Source: Actinomycetota bacterium
Lineage (GTDB): Bacteria > Actinomycetota > Acidimicrobiia > Acidimicrobiales > Ilumatobacteraceae
Length of the DNA stretch: 64,000 nucleotides
Direction: 5' to 3'
Assembly: GCA_016870865.1 (NCBI GenBank)
Contig: VGAC01000002.1
Location: 108,462-172,461 of the forward strand
The notes beneath the pieces were generated by a model. It was not told the origin of the DNA and did not search any database. It saw nothing but the letters and a program-made list of their open reading frames with translations. Below are positions 8,492 to 18,484 of this stretch, piece after piece (the stretch's first letter is position 1; each line of letters starts with the position of its first letter). The translations under genes were made by a program, and so were the position numbers.

Positions 8492-11400
8492 TCAACGCTG
8501 CACGTAGCCGCGATACCCCTCCACGAAACCGACGGCGCGTAGTTCCTCTGCCAGCTCGTTGAAGAACGCATATTCCGTCGGGGTCTGGCCGTTGAGTTTG
8601 CGCACCTCGACCGAGCGCACTCGCCCATCCTTGCCGAGGGCGGCGAGTGCGACGGCGACGTTGCGCAATGTGAGCTGTGTCATCTGGCCAAGTGGCACGA
8701 GGTTTCCTGAACGCGTGTCGTACCAAGCAAGCGCAACACCTGCATCGAGCACCACGACCGAAGCAGCACTGCGTGCCGGACGCCCCGTATTGTCGGGCCA
8801 CGGCAGAACCGCGCCGAAGGGCTGGGCCGGATCACAAGACGCAAGAACGATCGGCGGCACGGCCTCGTTGGGATGCAGTTCGGTGTCCACCGTTTCGCGG
8901 AAACCCCTCAGCCGGTCGACCGCACCGGGCAGAGCGAACTGCGCCGCACCAAGGCCGTCGATGAAGTATCCGCGACGTACATGACCGCGCTCCTCGAGCA
9001 CCTTCAACACCCCGTACACACTTGCAAAACCACCCTTGACCGACTCGGCAAGAACAGCCTCGCGCGTCAGGACACCGTGGCGCTGCAAGAGTTGTTGGGC
9101 GATCGCGTGCAGTTCGGCGGTGCCGACCCGCTGGTCGTTTGGGGCCGGGGCAACCAGCGTGCTCCAGCGTCCCGAGCCGGCGGGCGGACCAACCCTCGTC
9201 AAGCGCATCGAACGTGGTCGACTGGTGGGACGCTGGCTGCGGCGGCCACCACCGCTGCGGGCCCCACCGAGCAACGCACGTAGCGGGGCAAAGGTGTCGT
9301 TCGTGACTTCACCCGACCACACCAGATCCCACAGTGCCGCGAGTCGTTCCGTGTCGGTTGCTCCGGGCGACGCGGCAACGATGCCGTTCCAGAAGCTCGC
9401 CCCCCGCTGCTCGAGCACCGCTCGGATTGCGTCGTGCAATGCGCCCACGGGTGCCTCGGGACGCTCGAGTGCGGGCAACAAATCGTCCACCTGATCGGCA
9501 AAGAACAGGCGGATACGGCCGTCGTTGGACCCGATCGCACCTGCCCCCATCCACACGACTTCACCGCTGGCAAAGAGTGCGTCGAGATCGGCCGCACGGT
9601 AGCCACGCACGCGCTGGGGCAACACGTCGGATTCGAGGGTCGAGGCGACGATCGCCGCACCCTGCAGCATCTGGATCACGTCGACAAGTGCATCCGGCCC
9701 GCCGCGTTGGCCCGACAACCGGCCCGAGGCTGCGGGATCGGAACCCGCGATACCGTGCCACGCCGGTAGGAATCGCGCGAAAACCACCTGTTCGACGGGT
9801 TCGACCTCCCGTCGCAGTACCGCCAGTGAGCGCCGTCGGATTTGCCGCAGCACTTCGACGTCGCACCATTCGCGTTCGATGCCGTCGGGCCGGAACGCAC
9901 CGAGCACCACACGACCCTCGGTCTCCAGAGCGCGCAGCACACCGACGATGCGATCGGGGGAAACGCCGAACCGACCAGCGACAGCCGTGACGAGAAACGG
10001 TGCGTGCGTGCGTGCGTAACGTGCGACGATCGCCTCGAGCGGACGCGCGACGGGTTCGGTGAACTCGCGCGGCAAGCCCAGCGGCAGCGCGCAACCAAGA
10101 GCATCGCGGTAGAGCGCCGCATCCTGCGCGGCGATGAATCGCTCCTCACCTGCGATGGAGACAGCGACAACGCGCCGCTCCCCGACGAGACGATCAACCG
10201 CCCCTTCGACGCCGGATTCACACCGCATCGAAGCTTCGAGGCGGGACAGGTCACCGACACGCCGGAACACGTCGTGTAGTTCGTCGTCGCTGCGCGCGCG
10301 ACGGCCCTCGGTGAGGCACTGCGCCGACACTTCGACGTCGGCGATCGCACCGCTGTCGAGTAGTTCGCGCAGCTCCTCGGTGCCGAGCAATTCGTTCAAA
10401 AGATCGCGGTCGAGTGACAACGCCGCGGCACGACGCTCGGCGAGTGGTGCATCACCCTCGTACATGTACGAGGCAATCCAGTTGAAAAGTAGGCTCTGTG
10501 CGAACGGCGAGGCCTTCGGTGTGTCGACTGCGACGACTTTGATGCGACGCGAACGAATCTGGGTGAGGATGTCACGCAACCCGGGAACGTCGAACACGTC
10601 TTGCAGGCATTCCCGGCTGGCCTCGAGAAGCATTGGAAACGACGGGTACTTGCTCGCGACTGCTAGCAGGTCGGCCGCTCGCTGACGCTGTTGCCACAGC
10701 GGTGTGCGCTGGTCGGGACGCCGACGCGGCAACAACAACGCGCGACCGGCACACTCGCGGAACCTCGCGGCGAAGAGCGCCGTCTCGGGAAGGGCCGCGA
10801 CGACCGCTTCCTCGATACCGTCGGGGTCGAGCATCAGGTCGTCGAGCGGTATCGATTCGAGCGCCTCGGGCAACCGCAGCACGATGCCGTCGTCGGCGTA
10901 CATCGTCTCAACTGGCATGTCGAGTCGATCACGGAGATGACGTTGAATCGCCATCGACCACGGCGCGTGCACCGGTACACCGAAAGGCGAATGGATGCAC
11001 ACACGCCAATCGCCAAGTTCGTCACGGAAACGCTCGACGACGATCGTCGTGTCGTCGGGCAAGGCACCCGTTGCCTCGGCTTGTTCCGCGAAGTAGTTCA
11101 CGATGTTCGTCGCGGCAAAGGCATCGAGAAAGTGCTCGCTGGCCAGAACGCCGAGCGCATCGTCGACGGGCATCGCACGCACTCGGCGCTGGAACTCGCC
11201 CACTGCCCGACCAAGTTCGAGAGGCCGCCCAAGAAGGTCACCGTGCCAGAACGGCATCTTCGCCGGCTCCCCGGGGGCCGGGCTGACGATCACTTTTTGG
11301 AAGGTGATGTCCTCGATACGCCACGTCGAGGCGCCGAGGAGGAACGTCTCGCCGGGCCGTGATTCGTAGACCATTTCCTCGTCGAGTTCGCCGACACGGG

Positions 11401-13036
11401 TGCCGTCGGGAAGAAAGACGCCATAGAGACCACGGTCCGGAATGGTGCCGCCGTTCGTGACGGCAAGACGCTGCGCACCGTCGCGCGCGCGGAGGCGGTT
11501 GGTGATTCGGTCCCACACGATGCGGGGTCGAAGTTCGTTGAATTCCGCACTGGGGTAACGGCCCGCGAGAAGGTCGAGCACGTTGTGGAGGATCTCGTCG
11601 GAGACCTCGGCGAAGTTGGCGCAGCGGCGCACCACAACCGCCACTTCGTCGACCGACGTTTCCCCGGAAATGGCCACGTGCGCGACGATCTGTTGTGCGA
11701 GAACATCGAGCGGATTGCGCAGGTAGCGGGTCGACTCGATCTGGCCGTCGACCATGCGCCGCGCCACCACCGCGGACTCGACGAGATCGCCACGGTGCTT
11801 CGGGAACAACCGCCCGCGACTGGCTTCTCCGACGCTGTGACCCGCCCGCCCGACACGTTGCAGGCCGCGACTCACCGCGCCGGGCGACTCGACCTGGATG
11901 ACGAGGTCGACCGCACCCATGTCGATACCCAACTCGAGGCTCGAAGTCGCCACGAGGCCGCGCAACTTTCCCTTTTTCAATTGATCCTCGATGATGACGC
12001 GCTGTTCACGTGCGAGCGACCCGTGGTGCGCACGCACGAGGTCGTCGGCCAGTCCTTCGTTCGTGGCGAGCTCGTTGAGACTCGTGGCGAGACGCTCGGA
12101 CTGACGGCGCGAATTGCAGAAGATGATCGTGCTGCGGTGCGCGAGGATCTGTTGGAGGATCTGCGGGTAGAGGCTCGGCCAAATGCTCGCACGGCGCGGC
12201 GTCAACGCCGCAGTGGCGGGACCGCTGACCAATTCGGGTTCGGTGTTGCGACGGCCGAGATCACCCATGTCCTCGACGGGGACGCACACCTCGATTTCGA
12301 GTTGCTTGCGCACGCCCACATCGACGATTGCGACGGGACGCGGCTGCCCCGAGGCGAAGCCACCGAGGAACCGAGCCGTCTCTTCGAGCGGACGCTGCGT
12401 CGCCGACAGACCGATGCGCTGCGGCTCGGTGCGCGTGATCTCGCACAGCCGTTCGATACTCAGCATGAGGTGAGCACCACGCTTGGTGCCCGCGAGCGCG
12501 TGGATTTCATCGATGATGATGGTGTCGACGTTGACCAGTGTCTTGCGGGCCTGCGAGGTCAGCATGAGATAGAGGCTCTCGGGCGTTGTGATGAGAAGGT
12601 CGGGTGGCCGCCGCAGCATCGCCTGACGCTCGCGGGTGGGGGTGTCACCCGTGCGTAAGCCGACCGTCACTTCGTTGGGCGTTTCTCCCCTTCGTTCGGC
12701 GGCGAGCGCGATACCAATGAGCGGAGCACGGAGATTCTTCTCGACGTCGAACGCGAGTGCCCGCAACGGCGAGACATACAGCACACGCGTGCGTTCGGCG
12801 GCCGGCGGTGGTGGTGTCGACACGAGTTCGTTGATCGACCAGAGGAAGGCGGTGAGGGTCTTGCCACTACCCGTGGGTGCGCAGATCAAGGTGTGTTCGC
12901 GCGCGGCGATACGCGGCCAACCCGCCGACTGTGGCGGCGTCGGTTGCGGGAACGACGACGCAAACCACTCGGCGACTGCGGGACGAAAAGAGTCGAGCAC
13001 CGCCCGCGACGCTAATTGAGTGGTGCGACAAGACAT
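8492..13036 (-). CDS. lhr: Lhr-type large ATP-dependent helicase
   Basis: A 1514-residue superfamily 2 helicase, close to the usual length of full-length bacterial Lhr (about 1500), a 3'-5' DNA and RNA:DNA helicase linked to DNA repair. Seen here: Walker A APTGSGKT at residues 53-60, the DEIH box (TIIIDEIHALAGTKRG), motif III-like GLSATQRP, motif V TSSLELGIDMG, and motif VI QRVGRAGHS. A winged-helix/Lhr-core region follows, then the long C-terminal Lhr extension. Start ATG 13036 is 31 bp from the divergent DtxR-family gene. Confidence 0.95.
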   Translation of the reverse strand: MSCRTTQLASRAVLDSFRPAVAEWFASSFPQPTPPQSAGWPRIAAREHTLICAPTGSGKTLTAFLWSINELVSTPPPPAAERTRVLYVSPLRALAFDVEKNLRAPLIGIALAAERRGETPNEVTVGLRTGDTPTRERQAMLRRPPDLLITTPESLYLMLTSQARKTLVNVDTIIIDEIHALAGTKRGAHLMLSIERLCEITRTEPQRIGLSATQRPLEETARFLGGFASGQPRPVAIVDVGVRKQLEIEVCVPVEDMGDLGRRNTEPELVSGPATAALTPRRASIWPSLYPQILQQILAHRSTIIFCNSRRQSERLATSLNELATNEGLADDLVRAHHGSLAREQRVIIEDQLKKGKLRGLVATSSLELGIDMGAVDLVIQVESPGAVSRGLQRVGRAGHSVGEASRGRLFPKHRGDLVESAVVARRMVDGQIESTRYLRNPLDVLAQQIVAHVAISGETSVDEVAVVVRRCANFAEVSDEILHNVLDLLAGRYPSAEFNELRPRIVWDRITNRLRARDGAQRLAVTNGGTIPDRGLYGVFLPDGTRVGELDEEMVYESRPGETFLLGASTWRIEDITFQKVIVSPAPGEPAKMPFWHGDLLGRPLELGRAVGEFQRRVRAMPVDDALGVLASEHFLDAFAATNIVNYFAEQAEATGALPDDTTIVVERFRDELGDWRVCIHSPFGVPVHAPWSMAIQRHLRDRLDMPVETMYADDGIVLRLPEALESIPLDDLMLDPDGIEEAVVAALPETALFAARFRECAGRALLLPRRRPDQRTPLWQQRQRAADLLAVASKYPSFPMLLEASRECLQDVFDVPGLRDILTQIRSRRIKVVAVDTPKASPFAQSLLFNWIASYMYEGDAPLAERRAAALSLDRDLLNELLGTEELRELLDSGAIADVEVSAQCLTEGRRARSDDELHDVFRRVGDLSRLEASMRCESGVEGAVDRLVGERRVVAVSIAGEERFIAAQDAALYRDALGCALPLGLPREFTEPVARPLEAIVARYARTHAPFLVTAVAGRFGVSPDRIVGVLRALETEGRVVLGAFRPDGIEREWCDVEVLRQIRRRSLAVLRREVEPVEQVVFARFLPAWHGIAGSDPAASGRLSGQRGGPDALVDVIQMLQGAAIVASTLESDVLPQRVRGYRAADLDALFASGEVVWMGAGAIGSNDGRIRLFFADQVDDLLPALERPEAPVGALHDAIRAVLEQRGASFWNGIVAASPGATDTERLAALWDLVWSGEVTNDTFAPLRALLGGARSGGGRRSQRPTSRPRSMRLTRVGPPAGSGRWSTLVAPAPNDQRVGTAELHAIAQQLLQRHGVLTREAVLAESVKGGFASVYGVLKVLEERGHVRRGYFIDGLGAAQFALPGAVDRLRGFRETVDTELHPNEAVPPIVLASCDPAQPFGAVLPWPDNTGRPARSAASVVVLDAGVALAWYDTRSGNLVPLGQMTQLTLRNVAVALAALGKDGRVRSVEVRKLNGQTPTEYAFFNELAEELRAVGFVEGYRGYVQR

Positions 13037-13067
13037 CCACCGGGACCCGGATATTAGGCTCTATGGC

Positions 13068-13736
13068 ATGCCGAACCCCGGAGAGCACCACCCCGCCTTC
13101 GAGGAATACTGCGAGTGCATCTACGAATTGCTCGAGGACAACGTTGCGGTCATCCAGGCCCGCATCGCCGAACGGCTGTCGGTGTCACGGCCCTCGGTGT
13201 CGGAGATGGTCAAGCGGATGGAGGCCGAGGGCTTGCTGCGCACCGACGGAACGGTCATCGGCCTCACCGACACGGGCCTCGAGCTTGCGGTCAGCGTCGT
13301 GCGCAAGCACCGTCTTGCCGAACGGTTTCTCACCGACATCCTCGGCCTGTCGTGGGCGACGGCCCACCGCGAGGCAGGCAAGTGGGAACACGTGATGTCC
13401 GACGAGGTCGAGACCGCGATGGTGTCCGTGCTCGGAAACCCCACCACGTGTCCGCACGGCAACCCGATCCCCGGGACCGGCTTCGTCGCCGACGCCGCCT
13501 TCCCTCTCTCGGGTGTTTCGGCGGGCGGCAACTTCACCGTCGCACGAATCCCCGAGACGCTCGAGTTCACTCCGGGTCTTCTCGACTTTCTCGAAACATC
13601 GGCCCTGTTGCCGGGCAGCACCGGCACGGTCGACTCGACGAACAGCGACGGCAGTGTCGTCGTGCGCGTCGACGGACGCAGTGTGACCGTCGATTCGCAC
13701 GCCTCTGCCCGTCTGCTCGTCTTTGCGGCACGTTGA
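13068..13736 (+). CDS. DtxR/MntR-family metal-dependent regulator
   Basis: About 222 residues from ATG 13068 with the three-part IdeR/DtxR layout. It has a winged helix (VIQARIAERLSVSRPSVSEMVKRM), a dimerisation/metal domain (RKHRLAERFLTDILGL, WEHVMSDEVE, GNPIPG) and a C-terminal SH3-like (FeoA) domain. Ancillary-site His/Glu and Glu105/His106 equivalents are present, but the primary ligands differ from DtxR: Cys102 is Gly (REAGKWEH) and Met10 is Glu (FEEYCECIYEL). Metal preference is therefore open (Mn or Fe). An upstream in-frame GTG (13020) would overlap lhr and is not favoured. Confidence 0.9.
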   Translation: MPNPGEHHPAFEEYCECIYELLEDNVAVIQARIAERLSVSRPSVSEMVKRMEAEGLLRTDGTVIGLTDTGLELAVSVVRKHRLAERFLTDILGLSWATAHREAGKWEHVMSDEVETAMVSVLGNPTTCPHGNPIPGTGFVADAAFPLSGVSAGGNFTVARIPETLEFTPGLLDFLETSALLPGSTGTVDSTNSDGSVVVRVDGRSVTVDSHASARLLVFAAR

Positions 13737-14155
13737 TGCGGCGTCTGACCATTTGCGTGCTTATCACCGCGGGTCTCTTGCTGCCGACGGGTTGTGCAAC
13801 GACGATCGAAGATGGTTCGGCCACGAGCAGCACGTCCCCCGCATCTACGACAACGACGATCCCACGAGGAACCGTGTCGGAACTCTTCGGCGCGATCCTC
13901 ACGCTCGGCAGCGGACTGGGAAACGATATCGCTTCGGGTGAGATGCAGACCGCCCGCACAAAGCTGGCCGACATTCGTGCAACATGGCAGGCGATCACAC
14001 CCCAGATTGCCGACCTCGGCAAAGACGTCAACGACGACCTGCAGCGCCTGGTGAATCTCTATTCCTCGGCAGTCGAGCGCAGGCGGCCGGCCGATGCCGA
14101 CAAGGCCACCCGGTTCCTTGACCTGGCGATCGAGCCGATCATCGCCGCCGGCTGA
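13736..14155 (+). CDS. Hypothetical lipoprotein
   Basis: 139 residues from ATG 13736, overlapping the stop of the DtxR-family gene by one base (TGATG). A signal peptide ends in the lipobox LPTGC (Cys at about residue 21), followed by a Ser/Thr linker and a helical domain of about 100 residues (for example TARTKLADIRATWQAI). A membrane-attached extracytoplasmic protein of unknown function. Coupling to the metalloregulator gene may be meaningful, but no metal-binding motif is evident. Confidence 0.8.
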   Translation: MRRLTICVLITAGLLLPTGCATTIEDGSATSSTSPASTTTTIPRGTVSELFGAILTLGSGLGNDIASGEMQTARTKLADIRATWQAITPQIADLGKDVNDDLQRLVNLYSSAVERRRPADADKATRFLDLAIEPIIAAG

Positions 14156-14162
14156 CGTCACC

Positions 14163-16268
14163 TCAGCGCATGCAGGCCGGTAGTTCGCGGCCGTGAACGA
14201 TGGTGAGCCGCTGCGTCGCACGGGTGAGGGCGACGTACAGCCCTCGCAGCCCCATCGATTCGTCATCGACGATGTCGGAGGGTTCCACGACCACGACACC
14301 ATCGAGTTCCAAACCCTTGACGAGACTGACGGGGACGACGGTGACACCCGAGTCGAGTGCGGTTGCCGCCGCCCGTCCGTGTTCGATTCCTGCCTTCGAC
14401 AGGCGCGCCGAGAGAGTCGCCACCATCGCGTCGGGACACACCACCGCCACGTTGCCACCGGCAAGGCCGGCAACGAGACCCGACGTCGCATCAACCACGG
14501 CCGAGGCAACGTCGTCGGCACGCACGAAGTGGGGCGTCTCGCCTCCCCCACGCACCGAACGTGGCGCACGCAGCCCCGGCGAGGCAGCTTCCATCACACG
14601 ATCGGCAAGTTGCATGATCGAACCAGGAATGCGGTAGCCCACCGACAAACCAATCACGCGGGGTTCCTTGCGGTCGGGCAAGTGCGCGAGCACGTCGCCC
14701 CACGACTCGGGGGCAAGCGCTCCCGTGGCCTGTGCGATGTCGCCAACCAATGTCATCGAACCGTTCAGCGAACGCCGGGCAACCATGCGCAACTGCATCG
14801 GCGTGAGATCCTGTACCTCGTCGACGACGATGTGGCCGTAGGTACGTATTTCATCGCTTTCGTCGGCCTTGCCCGCCTTCTTGGGAGGAGGCCCCAGGGT
14901 TTCAAAGGCGTCGTCGAGCACCGCGACATCGTGTTCGCTGAACCGCGCCTCACCGATGTGACTCACACGTGGCCGGTACAGCGACAGATACTCGGCTTCA
15001 CTCAGCCAACGTTCGCCGGCGAGGCGTAGCAGCGCTTTCGACCCGTAGAGATCATTGAGCAACTGTGCGGGCGTGAGTACCGGCCACATGCGTTCGAGGG
15101 CGACCCGATAATCGGCATTCGCACGCAGCGCATCACGAACCTCGTTGATCGACACACCGGGTTCATGCCAGGAAGTCGCGAGCATGGCGAGTACCTCGGT
15201 TTCGACCCACTTGCGTGCGGGGTTGTGGCGGCGGAACCTGCGCCGGGCACCACGCACGATGTCGGCCGACATCTCGGCACTCATGCGTACGTATCCCGAG
15301 CGGAAGGGCAGTCGGAGTTCCTCCGTCAGCGGTCTTTCGCGGTCGCCGATGGCCTTGGCCACGACTTTGGCCATGCGAATGTCGCCCTTCACCTGCGCTG
15401 CGGTCCACGAATCGCGCAGGCCGTAGGTGACATCGGGAACCAGGTCGGCCAGAACGACCTGCTCCACCCCCGCCTCGCCGAGGCTGGGAAGCACGCGCTC
15501 GATGTAGCGCAGAAACACCCGGTTGGGCCCGATGACGAGCACCCCCTGGTCTTCGAGGGGAAAGCGGTGCGTGTAGAGGAGGTATGCGGCACGGTGCAGA
15601 GCGACGACGGTCTTGCCCGTACCCGGCCCGCCCTGGACGACCAGTACGCCGGGCTGTGGCGAACGAATGATCTCGTCCTGCTCGGACTGAATGGTTGCAA
15701 CAATGTCGCCCATCTGGCCGGTTCGCCCGCGCTCGAGCGCGGCGAGAAGCGTGCTGTAGCCGCGCAGCCCCGTGGACGATTCGCCGAGCCCACCGTCATG
15801 ACCGATGCCCGTGTGGCCTTCGCCGAAGAGTTCGTCTTCGATACCGAGCAATTGGCGGCCCTGCACGGTGAAGTGACGCCGGCGCGCGAGTCCCATCGAC
15901 TCACGACCCGTTGCCCTGTAGAAGGGTTCGGCGACGGGCGCGCGCCAGTCGATGACAACCGGTTCGCGCTGCTGGTCGGCAACCGCGAGTCGCCCGATGT
16001 GGAAGGTCTCCAGTCGATCGGGGCTCTCGGCGTAACGATCGATCCGGCCAAACACCAGGGCCGCGTCGCCCAGGTCGAGCTGCGTCAGTCGGTTGATGAG
16101 CGCCTCATCGAACACGTCGCGCTCGTAACGAGCCTGGAACGTGCCCCCGAGTCCGGGTTCGGACAAGTCGCGCAGTTTCCAGGCATCAGTACGACTTTGT
16201 TCGAGACACGCATAGGCATGATCGATGAAGGACTGCTCTTCGGGGATGTCGGGGTGCGTCGCGGTCAT
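14163..16268 (-). CDS. helD: HelD-like superfamily 1 helicase (RNA polymerase recycling factor)
   Basis: 701 residues. An N-terminal coiled-coil arm region is followed by a UvrD/Rep-like motor with Walker A GGPGTGKTV, Walker B VVDEVQDLTPMQL, motif IV-like IGLSVGYRIPGSI and motif V/VI LVKGLELDGVVVVEP and YVALTRATQRL. The N-terminal block (APVAEPFYRATG) is typical of HelD rather than UvrD. HelD binds RNA polymerase and releases it from stalled or hibernating complexes. A single gene, convergent with the lipoprotein to its left. Confidence 0.9.
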   Translation of the reverse strand: MTATHPDIPEEQSFIDHAYACLEQSRTDAWKLRDLSEPGLGGTFQARYERDVFDEALINRLTQLDLGDAALVFGRIDRYAESPDRLETFHIGRLAVADQQREPVVIDWRAPVAEPFYRATGRESMGLARRRHFTVQGRQLLGIEDELFGEGHTGIGHDGGLGESSTGLRGYSTLLAALERGRTGQMGDIVATIQSEQDEIIRSPQPGVLVVQGGPGTGKTVVALHRAAYLLYTHRFPLEDQGVLVIGPNRVFLRYIERVLPSLGEAGVEQVVLADLVPDVTYGLRDSWTAAQVKGDIRMAKVVAKAIGDRERPLTEELRLPFRSGYVRMSAEMSADIVRGARRRFRRHNPARKWVETEVLAMLATSWHEPGVSINEVRDALRANADYRVALERMWPVLTPAQLLNDLYGSKALLRLAGERWLSEAEYLSLYRPRVSHIGEARFSEHDVAVLDDAFETLGPPPKKAGKADESDEIRTYGHIVVDEVQDLTPMQLRMVARRSLNGSMTLVGDIAQATGALAPESWGDVLAHLPDRKEPRVIGLSVGYRIPGSIMQLADRVMEAASPGLRAPRSVRGGGETPHFVRADDVASAVVDATSGLVAGLAGGNVAVVCPDAMVATLSARLSKAGIEHGRAAATALDSGVTVVPVSLVKGLELDGVVVVEPSDIVDDESMGLRGLYVALTRATQRLTIVHGRELPACMR

Positions 16269-16356
16269 GTTGTGAGCTGCATACGTCTTTTTTCGGGGTT
16301 TTCAGAGCCTACCTGGGGCGTGCGGAATTCGGCCTTTCCTGCGCACACATTGGGTC

Positions 16357-16387
16357 GGGACCGTGTCATGCTCTCCGACGCGGTCCC
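16357..16387. repeat. Inverted repeat / hairpin upstream of exported protein gene
   Basis: An 11-bp stem (GGGACCGTGTC against GACGCGGTCCC, one G-T pair) with a 9-nt loop in the 154-bp gap between helD and the exported protein. It is 36 bp before the 16423 start and has no following T run, so it looks more like an operator or a 5'-leader hairpin than a terminator. Confidence 0.45.
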
Positions 16388-16422
16388 AATAGGGGTGGGG
16401 CAAGTATCGAAAGGACCGCATC

Positions 16423-17223
16423 ATGAAAATCGTCATTGCCTTTCTCCTTGCGTTGCCGTCACTCGCCGTCGCGCCCCCCGTGCGTGCCGAAACCGATATC
16501 GATATCGGCGGCGACGGTCGCACGCTGATCGTTGGTCTCAACGTCGGCGAGCCCGGACATCGTGAGACAAGCACCTGCCGCTGGAGAACAACTGTTGTCG
16601 CCGACGGCGACGAAACGACCCATCGCATGGTTCGCGACGGGGTCGCCTATCGCCGGTACGCCCGCATCTGCCCTTCGACGACGACCGCAGGTGGCTACGA
16701 GCTGACTTATCACTGGGTGCCTGTGGTCTCGCAGGAGACGATGGCAACACAGGCGTCGGCTCTCGCAGTGGGTCTCATCCCGGTGCCGATTGTCGGCACC
16801 TCCCCACCCGCCCACCGCGGGATCGTCAAGGTGCCGATGTGGTGGTGGGTCTCTCCTGCGTCATGGCGGACGGTGAGTGTCAGTGTCTGGCTTCCGACAC
16901 CGGCCGGGCCGATCACCGTGCGCGCAACTGCGAGACCCCTGCGGTTGCTCGTCGACCCGGCGGATCCGAGGGCGTTGGGCGGCGGTCGCCGGACGTGCGT
17001 GGGACCCGGCTTGGCGTGGCGGAAGTCGATGGGCGACGACGCCGTCGGACCCTGCATGCACACCTACAACCATGCTTTTCCCGCCGCCCGCGCCAGGGTC
17101 ACGATCGAGTGGGCCGTTTCATGGAAGTCCAACAGGGGCGGGGCCGGGCGCCTCCCGAACCGCAGAACCACCCGCACGGTACGCGTCAAAGTGGGCGAAA
17201 TTCAGGCCTTGGTGAGCCATTGA
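16423..17223 (+). CDS. Exported protein of unknown function
   Basis: 266 residues. A clear Sec signal peptide (about residues 1-22, cleavage after VRA) leads to a mature domain rich in Trp, Arg and beta-strand patterns ([20 protein letters not shown]) with six cysteines that could pair. I recognise no family. ATG 16423 is preceded by a purine-rich stretch (GAAAGGACC). Nothing in the neighbours indicates a role. Confidence 0.8.
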   Translation: MKIVIAFLLALPSLAVAPPVRAETDIDIGGDGRTLIVGLNVGEPGHRETSTCRWRTTVVADGDETTHRMVRDGVAYRRYARICPSTTTAGGYELTYHWVPVVSQETMATQASALAVGLIPVPIVGTSPPAHRGIVKVPMWWWVSPASWRTVSVSVWLPTPAGPITVRATARPLRLLVDPADPRALGGGRRTCVGPGLAWRKSMGDDAVGPCMHTYNHAFPAARARVTIEWAVSWKSNRGGAGRLPNRRTTRTVRVKVGEIQALVSH

Positions 17224-17320
17224 CAAAAGGCAAAAAAATTCGAGCAGGGGTTCTCACTCTGCAACTGCCGTTATACCGTTAGATGCTCAGAAACCAAGTA
17301 ATCGAGAAACGAGAAATGTG

Positions 17321-17521
17321 ATGCCAATCGGTACCGTGAAGTTCTTCAATGACGAGAAGGGCTACGGCTTCATCTCCCGAGAAGACGGCGAAGACATCTT
17401 CGTGCACTTCTCCAACATCCAGGGAACCGGTCGGCGGACCCTCGTGTCGGGTCAATCGGTGGAGTTCGATCTGGGTGAGGGGCGCAAGGGCGTCGAAGCC
17501 CACAACGTCCGCCCGCTCTAG
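17321..17521 (+). CDS. Cold-shock protein (CspA family)
   Basis: About 66 residues, one cold-shock domain. RNP1 is KGYGFI and RNP2 is IFVHFS; the opening [14 protein letters not shown] is standard. It binds single-stranded RNA/DNA as an RNA chaperone. The start is ATG 17321 with GTG 17318 as an alternative; the leader before it is A-rich with a possible -10 (TTATAC at 17271). No neighbours in operon. Confidence 0.95.
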   Translation: MPIGTVKFFNDEKGYGFISREDGEDIFVHFSNIQGTGRRTLVSGQSVEFDLGEGRKGVEAHNVRPL

Positions 17522-17528
17522 GGCGCTC

Positions 17529-17876
17529 TCACTTCGCGGGTCGGTGCCAGACCGCCCCTTTTGGTTTGGCGGTCAATTCATGTGAGTCGCCGTTGTCGCG
17601 GCACTTCGCCGAACAATCCGCGATCACGGTGTGGTCATCGTATTCGTGGCGGCGCTCACCCACGGAAAGCGGCGGCCACACGATGGTCGCAGTTCCGGTT
17701 TCCTCGACATTGTTGGTCGTCCGTCGGCCCACACGGGCAACGAACGACTCGCCGAGCCACTGCGCAACGACAGCGCGGACGTGCGGCCCGTCATCTGATG
17801 AAACGGTGATCACGTACGCGAAGGGGCGTCGTGCAACCGCACCCGCAACTTGCGTCGGGTCGATTCGCACGCTCAC
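17529..17876 (-). CDS. Small pyridoxamine 5'-phosphate oxidase-like protein
   Basis: 115 residues. The strand pattern FAYVITVSSDDGPHVRAVVAQW followed by a G-rich turn resembles the FMN/F420-binding split barrel of PNPOx-like proteins, although short. Start GTG 17876. It is convergent with the cold-shock gene; a 7-bp inverted repeat at 17550-17574 lies in its last codons. Cofactor and substrate unknown. Family call is by pattern only. Confidence 0.65.
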   Translation of the reverse strand: MSVRIDPTQVAGAVARRPFAYVITVSSDDGPHVRAVVAQWLGESFVARVGRRTTNNVEETGTATIVWPPLSVGERRHEYDDHTVIADCSAKCRDNGDSHELTAKPKGAVWHRPAK

Positions 17877-17921
17877 GTCGCGAAACTACCAGTCACTCCC
17901 CCGCCTGCCTACACTTGCGCC

Positions 17922-18470
17922 GTGACAACATCGCGTGAATCGATCATCCTCGAACGTCGCTTCGTCAGTGCACTTGCGGCGCTCGGTGACGATTCCCTGA
18001 CCGTCGCTGCACTCGCCCTCGACGACGACCTGCGCGACGTTCTCGCCCAGGTTGCCGGCCTCGGGGCCGCAGCGTTCGACGACGAGGGCACGCTTGCCGG
18101 ACGCATTCGTGAGGGGGCAGGGCGTCGACGCTGTGCGGGCGATGTCTGTGTGGTTCTCTGCGAGCCGTGCACCAACCATTGCATCGAGGTTCTCGGGTCG
18201 GCGTCCGACGACCCGTCGCTCGACGACCTCGTGGCGATCATTCCCGACGCAATCGAGAAGTTCGGCCTCGATGTCGTGAGATTGATGGTCCTGCAGTACT
18301 CGCTCTCACTGCAGGGCTTCAAGAAACTGATCGCCAACGATGATCGTTTCGCATTGCCCGTGTCGCAGAGCCCCGCGACGCAACTGCGTGTTCCCGACGA
18401 AGGAGCCCAGGCCGCCAAGCGCGCGGCACGCAAGGCCCGCCGTGCCGCCGAGAAATCGAAGAAACGCTAG
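17922..18470 (+). CDS. Conserved hypothetical protein
   Basis: About 182 residues from GTG 17922. A helical protein with a Cys cluster in the middle (RRCAGDVCVVLCEPCTNHC) that could bind metal, and a Lys/Arg/Ala-rich C-terminal tail (AAKRAARKARRAAEKSKKR) like nucleic-acid-binding tails. I do not recognise the family. A longer in-frame start at 17850 would overlap the divergent PNPOx-like gene. Confidence 0.7.
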   Translation: MTTSRESIILERRFVSALAALGDDSLTVAALALDDDLRDVLAQVAGLGAAAFDDEGTLAGRIREGAGRRRCAGDVCVVLCEPCTNHCIEVLGSASDDPSLDDLVAIIPDAIEKFGLDVVRLMVLQYSLSLQGFKKLIANDDRFALPVSQSPATQLRVPDEGAQAAKRAARKARRAAEKSKKR

Positions 18471-18484
18471 AAGGGGTGTCGCAC

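Noticed and set aside
17550..17574. Hairpin GACCGCC/GGCGGTC as terminator of the cold-shock gene
   Set aside because: Long loop, no T run on either strand, and it lies inside the last codons of the convergent gene.
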